DNA of 64,000 bases from positions 170,026,083 to 170,090,082 of the forward strand of contig NC_090323.1 of assembly GCF_040869045.1 (NCBI RefSeq), written 5' to 3'. Made by a program: the position numbers and the translations under genes. Under the pieces are notes generated by a model. The model was not told where the DNA came from, searched no databases, and was given only the letters and a program-made list of their open reading frames with translations. Of the stretch, positions 33,923-44,086 are shown one piece after another (position 1 is the stretch's first letter; every line of letters begins with the position of its first letter). The DNA is from Eurosta solidaginis. Taxonomy: Eukaryota; Arthropoda; Insecta; Diptera; Tephritidae.

Positions 33923-34343
33923 GGGGGACTCATGTAACCGTATAAATGCCTTATAAAGTGTGTAAACGTATAAATTTATCTAGTTTACGCACGAGCTGTC
34001 AAATTTTGTATGAAAAATCATTTACACAATTTGTATAAATTTACGCGCACATTTCATTGTGTAAACGCGGTAAACTCAAAGGAATGCAACCTTGCAGACA
34101 TAACAGCCGGCATTTTCATCAGAAATCTCCAACATCAGCAAGTAAAGGCGTTTTAGTTTTGATTTTTCACTTAATCTTGGTATTTTTTAATTTGTATAAC
34201 AATCAAAAATTTTTTTTTGGCAATAATACAGCTGAAAAACAATCAAGTTTATCAAGAGTATTACTAGGTGCGTTCATATAACCGCGTGTGTAAATGGATA
34301 TAATTTTACACCTTATAAGTTTATATGCTATCATGAGTCCCCC
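33923..34343 (+). mobile_element. Uninterrupted MITE (empty-site reference)
   Basis: A 421-bp element with termini GGGGGACTCATG and CATGAGTCCCCC. Imperfect inverted similarity extends to about 35 bp (TAAATGCCTTATAAA against CTTATAAGTTTATA). The TA flanks at 33921-33922 and 34344-34345 are the target duplication. It is the uninterrupted counterpart of the split MITE at 7492-15467 and therefore shows the sequence before the HINE and LINE insertions. TA targets suggest a Tc1/mariner-type transposase, but the family is not proven. Confidence 0.88.
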
Positions 34344-34346
34344 TAT

Positions 34347-35019
34347 TGTAACGAATTTGCTTGCAATACCTCTTATTTGCCCCTTTTGCTAGGTTCGTAT
34401 CGCTAAACTGTTGAATAAATAACTCCAATATTGAATAATGGAAAAATGGCCTTTATTAAAATGCTTCACAATAACACTCAAACTGTGCAACGAATAGCTT
34501 AATAACCAAACTGATAGCTCAAATGAAACTCCACTAATCAAAATAATACTGGTATTGCTCGCTAGATATCTTCTTAGTCGTAACTGCTGATCAACTCAAA
34601 TCAAACTGAATTCTTCTTACTCGCCTGCACCGCTTTTATAGTTTACGCTGCATACTTCTAGGCTCTTCGATTTCCAGAAGTTACTAGTTGTTTCGGCTAC
34701 AAAATCGCCAGCCACAACTACGTGCACAAATTATTGCCCTCTCTTGTGACCACTCAGATAAGATATATGCCTGTGTTTGTAGTTTACAGTCTCCCGCACA
34801 CACATAAGGGTATAAGTAAATTCATCGGTATGTGACATCTCATCTCTCGCTGCCTTGTATGTAAATGTTGCTCGTCGGAATGTGTACATATGTATAGACG
34901 CAAGTATTGATTCGTTTATGTAGATACATAATGATTGAATTATTGATGTGAATTCACGTCACTGCTTAGCATCGGCCTGGAGATGGCAGCACTCCTCAGT
35001 TTTGCTAATAATCGTAACA
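34347..35019 (-). repeat. 3' LTR (673 bp)
   Basis: It has the same length as the other LTR. Differences from it that I noticed lie near 34371-34373, 34745, 34808 and 34832. A purine tract abuts its inner edge. On the minus strand it begins TGTTACGATTATTAGC. Confidence 0.92.
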
Positions 35020-35034
35020 CTGCCCTCCACCTAA
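35020..35034 (-). promoter_or_regulatory. Polypurine tract candidate
   Basis: On the minus strand TTAGGTGGAGGGCAG lies directly upstream of the 3' LTR and includes the stop codon of the long frame. Its position and composition fit the plus-strand primer of an LTR element. Confidence 0.7.
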
Positions 35035-37390
35035 GTCTGATCGTCCCGATCAGACAAATCTCCCAATCTAAACGCCGCTAGCATCTCCAAATGTACCACT
35101 CTTCTACTCCGTGGTTTCTCAATGCTTTGTATGCGGTAGATTGTATCACTGATCTTCTTCACAACCTCGTACGGGCCTTCCCAACTGCACCGAAATTTGG
35201 ATGGAACACCTTTCCGCCGGTGAGGTTTGTATAACAGTACCAAATCTCCCGCCAAGAAACCTTTCGAATTATTGTTCTCATGGTACCTGGGTTTCATCGT
35301 ACCACTCAATACCCTGGTTCGTTCCTTCACACTCTGTTGTTTGGCCAATGAACCACTTCGTAGAGCTTGCGCTGTACGAATTTTCTTTGCATAATCGGTA
35401 TCGTTCCCACATTTTACAACAGTAGTGCGCTCCGGCTTGAAACTGCCCTCGCATTCTTTCTCGGAAATTCGTTGCTTCGTTTTCCTGCGCCTTTTAGGTT
35501 TCGTCAATGCCAGTGTTTCTCTCGCAGGTACTTTTGATTTTGATTTATTTGGCCCATTCGTTTCATCAACCTTTACCTTTGACTTTCGTGGCCTTTGTCG
35601 ACTTTTCTCCACCAGTACTCTATTACTGCTGAAACCTTTTTCCAAACTGAAGTTAATTGGCACATCCTGGTTCTTATAATGCATCGCCCTTCTCCGCATA
35701 TCGATCTTGATGTCATGGTCAACCAAGAAATCCACTCCCAATATAACTTCATCGACAATCTCCGCCACAACGAATTTGTGTAAAACCATGACCTTCCCAA
35801 TTAAGACTTCACATATTACTTCTCCCTGGACTTGATTATACTCGCCAGTGACCGTACGCAACCTTGCTCCAGGTAACGGTTTTACTCTCCTGTTGACCAA
35901 GTCAGATCGGATCAAGGAATGAGATGCGCCCGTATCTACAGTCAGTACTCGTTCTTTGCCATCCACATTCCCTCTGACGGTAAGACTGCTTGATTTCCTT
36001 CCAATTTGCGACACAGATATCACAGGGCATTCAATAGCTGGATCTAGCTCTCTACCTCTTACTCGCTCTTGCTCATCTCCTCCAGCTTTGCGTTTACGGC
36101 CACCCACATTGTTGGAACTATTAAGACCAAGATCGCAATGACGTGCTATGTGACCGGACTTCCCGCATTTGAAGCATTTGATAACTTTTTCACTTCGCTT
36201 TTGCGATCCTTTCAGTGCCTCCAATATTGCGTCTACCCACTCTGGCCTTTCTACTTCCACACGGCGTGCTTTGAAAACTGGCTTACACAGAAGCGACGAC
36301 GTTTCCTGAATCAGAGCTTGTGACACCGTTTCTGCGAATGTTAGCTTTGGGTTCGCGTATGTGGCTCGCTTCGTTTCGACGTCCCTTATGCCATTTATAA
36401 AGCTCTGAATCTTCACTCTTTCTGTGTATTCCACGGGTGCATCCGCATTTGCAAGATGAGCCAATCTTTCAATGTCCGAAGCAAACTCCTGCAAAGTCTC
36501 GTTAGCTTTTTTGGTAGCGGTTTTGCAACTCAATTTGGAATATCTGTTTCCTTTGCTCGCTTCCGTAACGTCTCTCTAAAGCGCTCATCAATGTTTCGTA
36601 GTGGTTCCGCTCGTACTCTGGGATGGTCTGTAAGATTTCCGCGGCAGGCCCTTTCAGTGCCACGAACAGAGCTGCAACTTTATCTTCAGCATTCCATTGG
36701 TTCACTGCTGCGGTCTTCTCAAACTGTAGCTTAAAGACCTGAAAAGGAACAGAACCGTCAAAGGATGGTGTCTTTACCTTTGGATTACTCGCTGAAACAG
36801 CTGGGCGGTTTGGTTGTAACTGCTCCATACGACCTTTTAACGCTTCTATTTCGGCATCAATTTTGTCCTCGAGTTGTAAAATTTTTGCATCCTGCTCTTC
36901 CAGATTCACAAAGAGCTGCGCTGATACCTGTTCCCAAAATTTGTGCCGACATTTCAGATATACGTGCCTCTTGCGCTTCCAGTTGAGATGCCAAATATGT
37001 CTTCTGTTCTTCCAATTGTGTCTCCATCTTTGATGTAATCTGTGTCGACATTTCTGCCATACGCGTTTCTTGTGCTTCAATTTTCGATGTTATTCGTGTC
37101 TCTTGGGATTCCATCTGTGATGACATTGTCGATGTTTGAGCAGATATTGCAGCCAAAATCATGTTCAAGTCTGTGCTCGTAACTGTCTGCGATGTTTCGT
37201 TTTTCTCTTCAATTTTTGTTACTTCCTCGCCATCAAGATGAAAGTCATACTCTTCCACATCAATTCCTTCCGCTTCCATTGCCTCTCGTAGCCGTGCCTG
37301 AAGTTCAAGTTTAACGCCGCCTGTATTCAATCCACGGCTCTCCAACTCCTTCTTCAGTTGCTGGATCTTCAATTCACTGAACTTTGCCAT
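35031..37390 (-). pseudogene. Gag-protease-GPY/F polyprotein of the LTR element, two frameshifts
   Basis: Translation starts at the ATG at 37390. The N-terminus is SAP-like (LKIQQLKKELESRGLNTGG), followed by a long coiled coil of repeated SQMESQETR-type heptads. One extra G in a run near 36933-36935 moves the frame into the gag capsid region (SFDGSVPFQVFKLQFEK; ALERRYG). One extra A in a run near 36507-36512 moves it again into a 500-codon frame ending at 35031. That frame holds the rest of gag, a zinc knuckle CFKCGKSGHIARHC (residues 120-133), protease VDTGAS (199-204) with ILGVDFL, a basic linker, and FLAGDLVLLY...WEGPYEVV (427-457), the integrase C-terminal fold. RT, RNase H and the integrase core are absent although the frame remains open. 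Both frameshifts are homopolymer length changes and could be sequencing errors. Confidence 0.85.
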
Positions 37391-37423
37391 GTCCTTGTTG
37401 TCCTCCGGAATTTATTCAACAAT

Positions 37424-37441
37424 TCCTCTTCTGACACCAAT
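37424..37441 (-). promoter_or_regulatory. Primer-binding-site candidate
   Basis: Directly after the 5' LTR, the minus strand reads ATTGGTGTCAGAAGAGGA. This is where a tRNA would prime reverse transcription. I do not assign the tRNA. Confidence 0.55.
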
Positions 37442-38114
37442 TGTAACGAATTTGCTTGCAAATCCTCTTATTTGCCCCTTTTGCTAGGTTCGTATCGCTA
37501 AACTGTTGAATAAATAACTCCAATATTGAATAATGGAAAAATGGCCTTTATTAAAATGCTTCACAATAACACTCAAACTGTGCAACGAATAGCTTAATAA
37601 CCAAACTGATAGCTCAAATGAAACTCCACTAATCAAAATAATACTGGTATTGCTCGCTAGATATCTTCTTAGTCGTAACTGCTGATCAACTCAAATCAAA
37701 CTGAATTCTTCTTACTCGCCTGCACCGCTTTTATAGTTTACGCTGCATACTTCTAGGCTCTTCGATTTCCAGAAGTTACTAGTTGTTTCGGCTACAAAAT
37801 CGCCAGCCACAACTACGTGCACAAATTATTGCCCTCTCTTTTGACCACTCAGATAAGATATATGCCTGTGTTTGTAGTTTACAGTCTCCCGCACACACAT
37901 AAGCGTATAAGTAAATTCATCGGTGTGTGACATCTCATCTCTCGCTGCCTTGTATGTAAATGTTGCTCGTCGGAATGTGTACATATGTATAGACGCAAGT
38001 ATTGATTCGTTTATGTAGATACATAATGATTGAATTATTGATGTGAATTCACGTCACTGCTTAGCATCGGCCTGGAGATGGCAGCACTCCTCAGTTTTGC
38101 TAATAATCGTAACA
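37442..38114 (-). repeat. 5' LTR (673 bp)
   Basis: Carries the promoter side of the element when read on the minus strand. It ends with CGTTACA just before the primer-binding-site candidate. Its outer flank is an (AT)n run in which further elements are inserted. Confidence 0.92.
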
Positions 38115-38125
38115 ATATATATATA

Positions 38126-38774
38126 TTAGGCCGGGTCGATTTGTGGGGAGGCAAAAAAATCGCCCATTGCTCTGTGAAAATCATATTCTAGGGATCAAAA
38201 TAAGAAACTTTGCCGAAGGAACCATACCTCTAAAACGAATTCTGATGTCCCCCCTTTGGGTCGTAGGGGCAAATTTTGAAAAATCCCACTTTGAAATGCC
38301 TATGTTTTTTCTTTTTGGAGTTTATTTTTCTCTTTAGAAATTTATTTAGTCAGAACATATGTAAATGAAAAAATGAATTTAACTTAGTAATAGAAAAGAA
38401 ATTTAAAAAAAATTAGAAATTAGAAAAATAGAAATTAGCGTTTTTACAACCCCCTTTTAAAACCAAGGCATCACTGTGATGCATTTGCATGTCGTAAACA
38501 TAGTTGTGTAGGTTTTTTATTCAACCGTTTTAAAAAATTAAGGTATCACTGTGACACAATTGCAGATCGTAAAATTTCTTGTGTTGTTTTTTTTAAGCCA
38601 CCACAAGACACAGCAGGTAGAATTGAAATTACCCCTACCCAAAAGTTCGACCCAAAGTGGGGGACATCAGAATTCGTTTTAGAGGTATGGTTCCATGGGC
38701 AAAGTTTCTTATTTTGATCCCTAGAATACGATTTTCCCAGAGCAATGAGCGATTTTTAAATCGACCCGCCCTAA
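38126..38774. mobile_element. MITE with about 140-bp terminal inverted repeats
   Basis: The left end TTAGGCCGGGTCGATTT and right end AAATCGACCCGCCCTAA are inverted copies. The similarity continues inward for about 140 bp, including CTAGGGATCAAAATAAGAAA, CCATACCTCTAAAACG and ATTCTGATGTCCCCC. The short unique centre includes a twice-repeated AAGGYATCACTGTGAYGCA-type motif. Flanks are (TA)n, so a TA target is likely. It has no coding capacity. Confidence 0.87.
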
Positions 38775-38779
38775 TATAT

Positions 38780-39362
38780 TGTGACGAATATGAGAGACAC
38801 CAGGTGATACTCACATCCCTAGTCTGATGCTAAGTAAATGAAGTCACAACAACAATAAAGCAGACAGTCACTTGTATCTACATAAACGAATAAAATATTA
38901 TGTCTACACATATGTACGTACACGCAGCAGAGAAGAGATGCTCCCAAAAGTATGCAATTGTAATTGTTGAAGTGTCGCTCACAAAAACACGCATATGAGA
39001 AGCTATATACGTGGATCTGTAGTTATAATTATATGGCGGCAACTAAGTAAATTCTGGAAGCGCCTAGAAGATGCCACGAGGAAATCAAAGAGTATAAAAG
39101 CACCAGCGGTAGAGGCGCTATAATCAGTTTCGATTAAGACGATATCTAGCGAGCAATAGCAGTATTATTTTGAAAGTCAGTTTCATTTAAGCTATCAGTT
39201 TGGTTATTAAGCCTGCTAATTGCAAAGTATAAGTGTTATTGTGAACTACTTTAATAAAGGCCATTTTTCCATTTTTCAATATTGGAGTTATTTATTCAAC
39301 AATTTAGTGATACGAACTTAGCAAAAGGGCAAATAAGAGGATTTGCAAGTAAATTCGTTACA
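38780..39362 (+). repeat. Solo LTR of the same LTR family, opposite orientation
   Basis: 583 bp from TGTGACG to CGTTACA with ATAT on both sides (38776-38779 and 39363-39366), a clean 4-bp target duplication. Shared with the full-length element: AATATTGGAGTTATTTATTC, AATAAAGGCCATTTTTCC and the terminal 35 bp. It contains CAGAGTATAAAAGCACC-like promoter sequence near 39090. It arose by LTR-LTR recombination of an older insertion. Confidence 0.87.
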
Positions 39363-39660
39363 ATATATATATATATATATATTTGTCAACTAGAAGTGGT
39401 TAAATGAGGAAATCTTCCCATCCTATCCAAATTTCATTGGATTTATTATATTAGAGAGTTTTTCAACGCAAACTTATTTTGGCTTCTAAAGTTTTGATTT
39501 ATTTTGTACTTTTGTTCTATTTCTTCTATAAAAATGTATATATGTACATCGTTAGAAGCACAAGAACGTGCTCTATTGAATGACCTAAACATTTATCGAA
39601 GAATAAACAGAGGGAAAGTTACGTACCAGTATACGTCTCCGCTTATGAAAAGGGGCTTTT
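39363..39660. other. (AT)n run and non-coding interval
   Basis: AT dinucleotides occupy 39363-39383. The remainder has no recognisable gene or repeat. Confidence 0.5.
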
Positions 39661-39968
39661 GCGGCCGCCGCGGTGCGATGGTAGCTTGCTCCGCCTACCA
39701 CACCGAAGGTCCTGGGTTCACGCCCCGGGCAAAGCAACATCAACATTTTAGAAACAAAATTTTTCAATTAGAAGAGAATTTTTCTAAGCGGGATCGCCCC
39801 TCGGCAGTGTTTGGCAAGCACTCCCAGTGTATTTCTGCCATGAAAATCTCTCAGTGAAAACTCATATGCCTTGCAGATGCCGTTCGGAGTCGGCATAAAA
39901 AGTAGGTCCCGTCCCGCCAATTTGTAGGAAAAATTAAAAGGAGCACGACGCAAATTGGAAGAGTAGCT
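39661..39968 (+). mobile_element. tRNA-derived SINE, 3'-truncated
   Basis: Starts with the tRNA-like head (CGCGGTGCGATGGTAG; B box GGGTTCACGCCCC near 39715) and continues through the shared body (CCTCGGCAGTGTTTGGCAAG; GCCGTTCGGAGTCGGCATAA). It stops at about 39968 in place of the usual TTACA tail. Reading frames over it are not genes. Confidence 0.85.
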
Positions 39969-40370
39969 CGCCGTAACCGTACTTAAGTTTATATCCAGCG
40001 TTTTAAAAAGATATATTAGATTTCGAAAAATTAGGGGCATTGGGTCTTTATTTCACGTCCGAACCTCTTCATATATTGTCATATATATGTACGTACATAT
40101 TTGAGTTACCCACAATTGTTGCTTGAAATATTGTAATATCCGCTCAGTTCGCTGCTCATATTCTATTTTAGGCAGGTTGTAATGCTTGCGAATGTCGCGT
40201 CCATTTCCACGGACTTGCCCCTATTTATTTGAAAAGTTTAATTGTGTTATTAAGTCGACACATGTACAATGAATGTATTTTTAATGAAAAGTACAGTGGG
40301 TACACTTAATTAGTTTTATCTGTTTTGAGATGTGTAAATAAAAAATAAGATTTCCGGAATTTGAAATATA
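39969..40370. other. Non-coding interval
   Basis: No supported feature. It includes AT-rich sequence and a short patch with WTTTATTTCACGTCC composition. Confidence 0.45.
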
Positions 40371-41251
40371 CTCAACGTGCTTTGCACACAGAGTGTATTA
40401 ATTTGGTAGCATTACGGGCTTAAACGAATCGAGAAAAATATAGACTTCCATACATCAAAATGCTGAGGATGAAAAAAGGAATTGATTTAGCCATGGCCGT
40501 TCATCCGTCCGTCTCTCTGTCGGTGCACACGACACAATTTGGGTAAATATTGAAAATAAAATATTATTGTTTATTTGAGTTTTGTACAAGTAAGACATAG
40601 TCTTTTAGATAGTACATCAATCGGATCACATTAACAAAAATAAAAGTAGAGTAATATAATATAATATAAACTTTTTCTTCAACAATTAAACATCCTCAGT
40701 TCAAATTTTTGTGACAAGGATAAAGATATATGATTAAGAGGTAAGTTAAGGGTTAAGAAAAAATAATACTGCTTGCTTAAAACATCCTGCTTTCCTAATA
40801 GCTTTAGTCGCCTATGGGAGTGAGTTCCATAAACGGATTGTACTAACAAAGAACATTCTAGATGACGTAGTGTATTTAAAATTCGGTACTAATAGATTCA
40901 AAGTGCGTGTAGATAGGCAGAAACTCAATTTGTTAAGTTAGTACAGCGGCTTTTGTGAGTGTATTAGCTTATGCAAAAAACAGAGATTTCCGATTTTTAG
41001 GAAATTATAAATATCGCATCCGTGAATCTGCATTGCATATGAAGATATATGATCAAATTTCTTTTTAGACAAAAACAAACCGGACAACATTATTAAAGGC
41101 CAGCTGCAATTTGTTGAGGGAAATTGAGTCCAGGTTACCTTATATCATCATAAGAGACTTGAGGTATTATTAGAGCTTTGACCAGTTTCATCTTAGTGTC
41201 TCGTTGTAACAAATAAGCAGTTCTGTATAAATTACTCAGGGTATTATATAT

Positions 41252-41769
41252 TGTAATGGATATTAGCAACACTAAGGGGTACTGCAATCTCTAAGCGATG
41301 CTAAGCAGTGACTTGTATCCACATTAATAGATGAATCATTATGTCTACACATATGTACGTACACGCAGCGGAGAAGAGACGCACAAACAAATACAGATAT
41401 CTTATCTGAGATGCTCCCAAAAGTATGCAATTATAATTGTTGAAGTGTCGCTCACAAATACACGCGCATATGAGAAGCTATACACGTGCATCTGTAGTTA
41501 TAATTTTATAGCAGTAACTAAGTAAATTCTGGAAGCGCCTAGAAGATGCAACGAGGAAATCACAGAGTATAAAAGGCAGCAACGGTAGAGGCGCGACAAT
41601 CAGTTTCATTTAAGCAAGCTATTGGTTGTGAAGTATCAGTGTTATTGTGAAGTATTTTAATAAAGGCCATTTTGTATTATTAAATATTGGAGTTATTTAC
41701 TCAACACTTTAGCGATACGAACGTTAGTAGAAGGTTGCAAATAAGAGGCATTGCAGTAAATTCGTTACA
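41252..41769 (+). repeat. Solo LTR (518 bp) nested in the LINE
   Basis: Runs from TGTAATG to CGTTACA. It shares AATAAAGGCCATTTTGT, AATATTGGAGTTATTTAC and the 3' terminus with the LTRs at 34347 and 38780, but is about 65-155 bp shorter. The flanks TATAT/ATAGC do not form a clear target duplication. TATAAAAGG near 41570 resembles the LTR promoter. Confidence 0.83.
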
Positions 41770-42579
41770 ATAGCTTGCTTACGAGGTTGATATGGTCAAC
41801 ACAAGTCAGTTTAGAGTTGATTTTATAACCTAAATTAGTTATCACATTATGAAAAATTATTTTATCTCCATTGAGAATAATATCAGGAAAGTTGTTTACG
41901 CCATTTGATGTATTTGCTAACGCAATCGTCTTAGATGTAGCTACATTGAGAGTTAGTTTATTTAGGTTAGCCCCGTTTGCTATACGTCTTAAATCTTCAT
42001 ACAGCCTAGCAAATAAGTCTTCGGAAAGACGGATAGGTCGAGACATGTATATTTGTGTATCGTCTGCATATACATGTATGGAGGGATTGTGACAACAAGT
42101 AGCTATGTCATTGATGAAGAGTGTAAACAATATTGGCCTTGAATCGATCCCTGTGGTACACTAGAGACTTGGTTATCATATTGAACCTGTTGAAATCGCT
42201 CGGAGTGATAACTTCTCATTAACTTGATAGCAAAAGGGCTGAAGTTATAGCTGGCTTTGAGCTTGAAAAGAAGAATTTTGAGATCAACCGTATCAAAAGC
42301 TTTGGAGAAATCCAGTAGTACTAACACAGTGAGTTCATTGTTGTCATAGGCTGGACGTATACCTTCAAGAATCTTTAACACGGATGACGCAAAGCTGTGC
42401 CCTCTTCTGAATCCCAATTGGACGTCCGCTAGCAAATTATTCGTATTTATATGGACAGTTATCTGCGTTGCCAATAACTTCTCATATACCTTCGATAAAG
42501 AAGGCAACAGACTTATCGGCCTAAACTCAATGCAGGAACTCGGAGACTTAGTTTTGGGGACCGGAACAACTTTGGGCAT
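41770..42579 (-). pseudogene. LINE reverse transcriptase fragment
   Basis: The frame at 42579-42103 contains FRPISLLPSLSKVYEKLL, LLDFSKAFDTVD and VPQGSI. The frame at 42130-41765 contains the catalytic YADDTQIY and the following thumb region LNVATSKTIALAN. These are RT motifs 2-6 of a Jockey-type LINE. A frameshift near 42120 separates the two, and the LTR truncates the thumb. It differs in sequence from the LINE at 10996-15170, so it is another family. Confidence 0.85.
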
Positions 42580-42588
42580 TTTTCATTG

Positions 42589-42905
42589 ACTGGGTTCACA
42601 CCCCGGGCAAAGCACATCAAAAAATTTTAGAAATAAGGTTTTTCAATTAGAAGAAAATTTTCTAAGCGGGGTCGCCCCTCGGCAGTGTTCGGCAAGCGCT
42701 CCGAGTGTATTTCTGCCATGAAAACCTCTCAGTGAAAACTTATCTGCCTTGCAGATGCCGTTCGGTGTCGGCATAAAACATGTAGGTCCCGTCCGGCCAA
42801 TTTGTAGGAAAAAATCAAGAGGAGCACGACGCAAATTGGAAGGGAAGCTCGGCCTTAGATCTCTTCGGAGGTTATCGCGTCTTACATTTATTTATTTTTT
42901 AGTAA
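42589..42905 (+). mobile_element. tRNA-derived SINE, 5'-truncated
   Basis: Begins at the B box (GGGTTCACACCCCGGG near 42593) and keeps the whole body and the TTACATTTATTTATTTTTT tail. The A-box half is missing. It interrupts the coding part of the LINE. Confidence 0.87.
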
Positions 42906-43582
42906 AACTACTGCTAGTTATAGAAAAATTTTAAATGTGATTAAGCGGAGAGATAACAAAAGGAAGGATTAGTTTGATAAATCGTATGCTAATTCCATCG
43001 AATCCTACAGCATTCGACTTAATAGCAAGTATAGCGTGTAACATTCAGCCCCTGTAACCACCGGGAAATCGAAGCCATTGATATTTGGCCTACTGCCTAC
43101 ACTGAATGACATATTATCGATACTATCATTAGTATTGCAATTTGGTATTTGGGTTCCTTGGCGATCAACTCCCATCGCTATTAAAAATGAGGGAAATCGG
43201 ATGGTGACCATGCCGACTTTTTATATATATAACGTTTTGGAAAACACATAAAACCTGATTATTGGACTTATATTAAGACTCTTGATTTTTTTTTGAAAAT
43301 GGGCGTGACACCGCCCATGGACGAACAAAATAAGCTATATCTTTGCAAAACTTCAATCAATGGTGTTTAATTTTCCAAGTGAAATTTTAACGAGAAAAGG
43401 GAAAAAATTTAAATTTTTGAAAATGTTCGTGGTGGGAGCCATAAGTCGAAGAAAAATTAAAGGATCGTAATAAGACTGTGTACATATTATTTCTTTATAT
43501 CAGGTAACATTTCTAGGAAAAATGGACGTTATCGGTTAAATACCACGTCCACTTTTATACAAAAGATGTTTAAAAGGGTCGT

Positions 43583-44086
43583 ACACTCAAAAAATTTTTG
43601 TCCTAAAGTTAAGGAAACATGCTACTTTGCACAAAAGTTAGGAAATTTTCCAATTTTGTAGGAAAAACTTATGGTTTTAACGAAATTCGTTCTTAAAATG
43701 TAAGAAAAATCGCGCTTAAAACAAGTAAGTAATTTCCTTGACCTGATATTTAATAAAATTTTACTAATTTTTAGTAAATTTCGAGAATATCAAGTAACAA
43801 ATGGCTTAAAACCAGAAACAAGTACACATTTTACTTAAGTTTAAGACACGTTCCTCAAAATAAGGAAATAAAAACAAAATCTCATAACAGGGCTAGCAAT
43901 ACGAATATAAGTAAATATGTATGTAAATCCACATAAATGTGGATATATATGCATGCACATACATACCATCCGCTTGCAACAGGCTGGAGTTTTTCGCAAA
44001 GTCCCGTTAGATTTCATTATTTTTGTCAAAATAAAAGAGTTTTGGCAGTTTAAAGTTGGAAGTTGTGAGTGTCGGTGTAATGCAGC
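43583..44086. other. Non-coding interval, including 5' flank of the SAM-domain gene
   Basis: 43583-43860 has recurring AGGAAA/TAAGTTAAGG motifs and may be an unidentified repeat. 43880-44086 is the likely 5' flank of the gene that begins at 44087. I see no clear TATA box. Confidence 0.45.

Larger units (their letters stand above)
34347..38114 (-). mobile_element. LTR retrotransposon, recent, lacking RT, RNase H and integrase core
   Basis: A 3768-bp element on the minus strand with two 673-bp LTRs that differ at about five sites (about 99% identity), so the insertion is recent. LTRs start TGTTACG and end CGTTACA. The interior encodes gag, zinc knuckle, protease and only the C-terminal GPY/F-like part of integrase. 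The flanks (CTAT at 34343-34346, ATAT after 38114) agree at three of four bases, so the target duplication is not clean. Confidence 0.92.
40565..43132 (-). mobile_element. Jockey-superfamily LINE fragment inserted in a HINE
   Basis: Reads on the minus strand. The 3' UTR-like part is at 40565-41251, RT at 41770-42579, and an upstream coding piece at about 43210-42900 (VGSRPNINGFDFPVV and IRFIKLI-like sequence). A solo LTR (41252-41769) and a SINE (42589-42905) are nested within it. The 5' part with endonuclease is absent. Confidence 0.82.
40371..43582 (+). mobile_element. Short HINE split by a LINE; 3' end lost
   Basis: The two parts, 40371-40564 and about 43133-43582, align with 31275-31470 and 31470-31920 of the HINE at 31268-32138. 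Shared blocks include CTTCCATA.ATCAAAATGCTG before the break and TTGGGTTCCTTGGCG after it. The second part ends at about 43582 without the hairpin or CTTACTTG terminus. Confidence 0.82.

Noticed and set aside
35201..36986. Several plus-strand frames over the LTR element
   Set aside because: They overlap the minus-strand gag-protease frame, which has clear motifs. The plus-strand products show none.
39662..39735. A tRNA gene at the SINE head
   Set aside because: A and B boxes are present, but the acceptor stem does not pair and the sequence continues into the SINE body. It is a tRNA-derived SINE.
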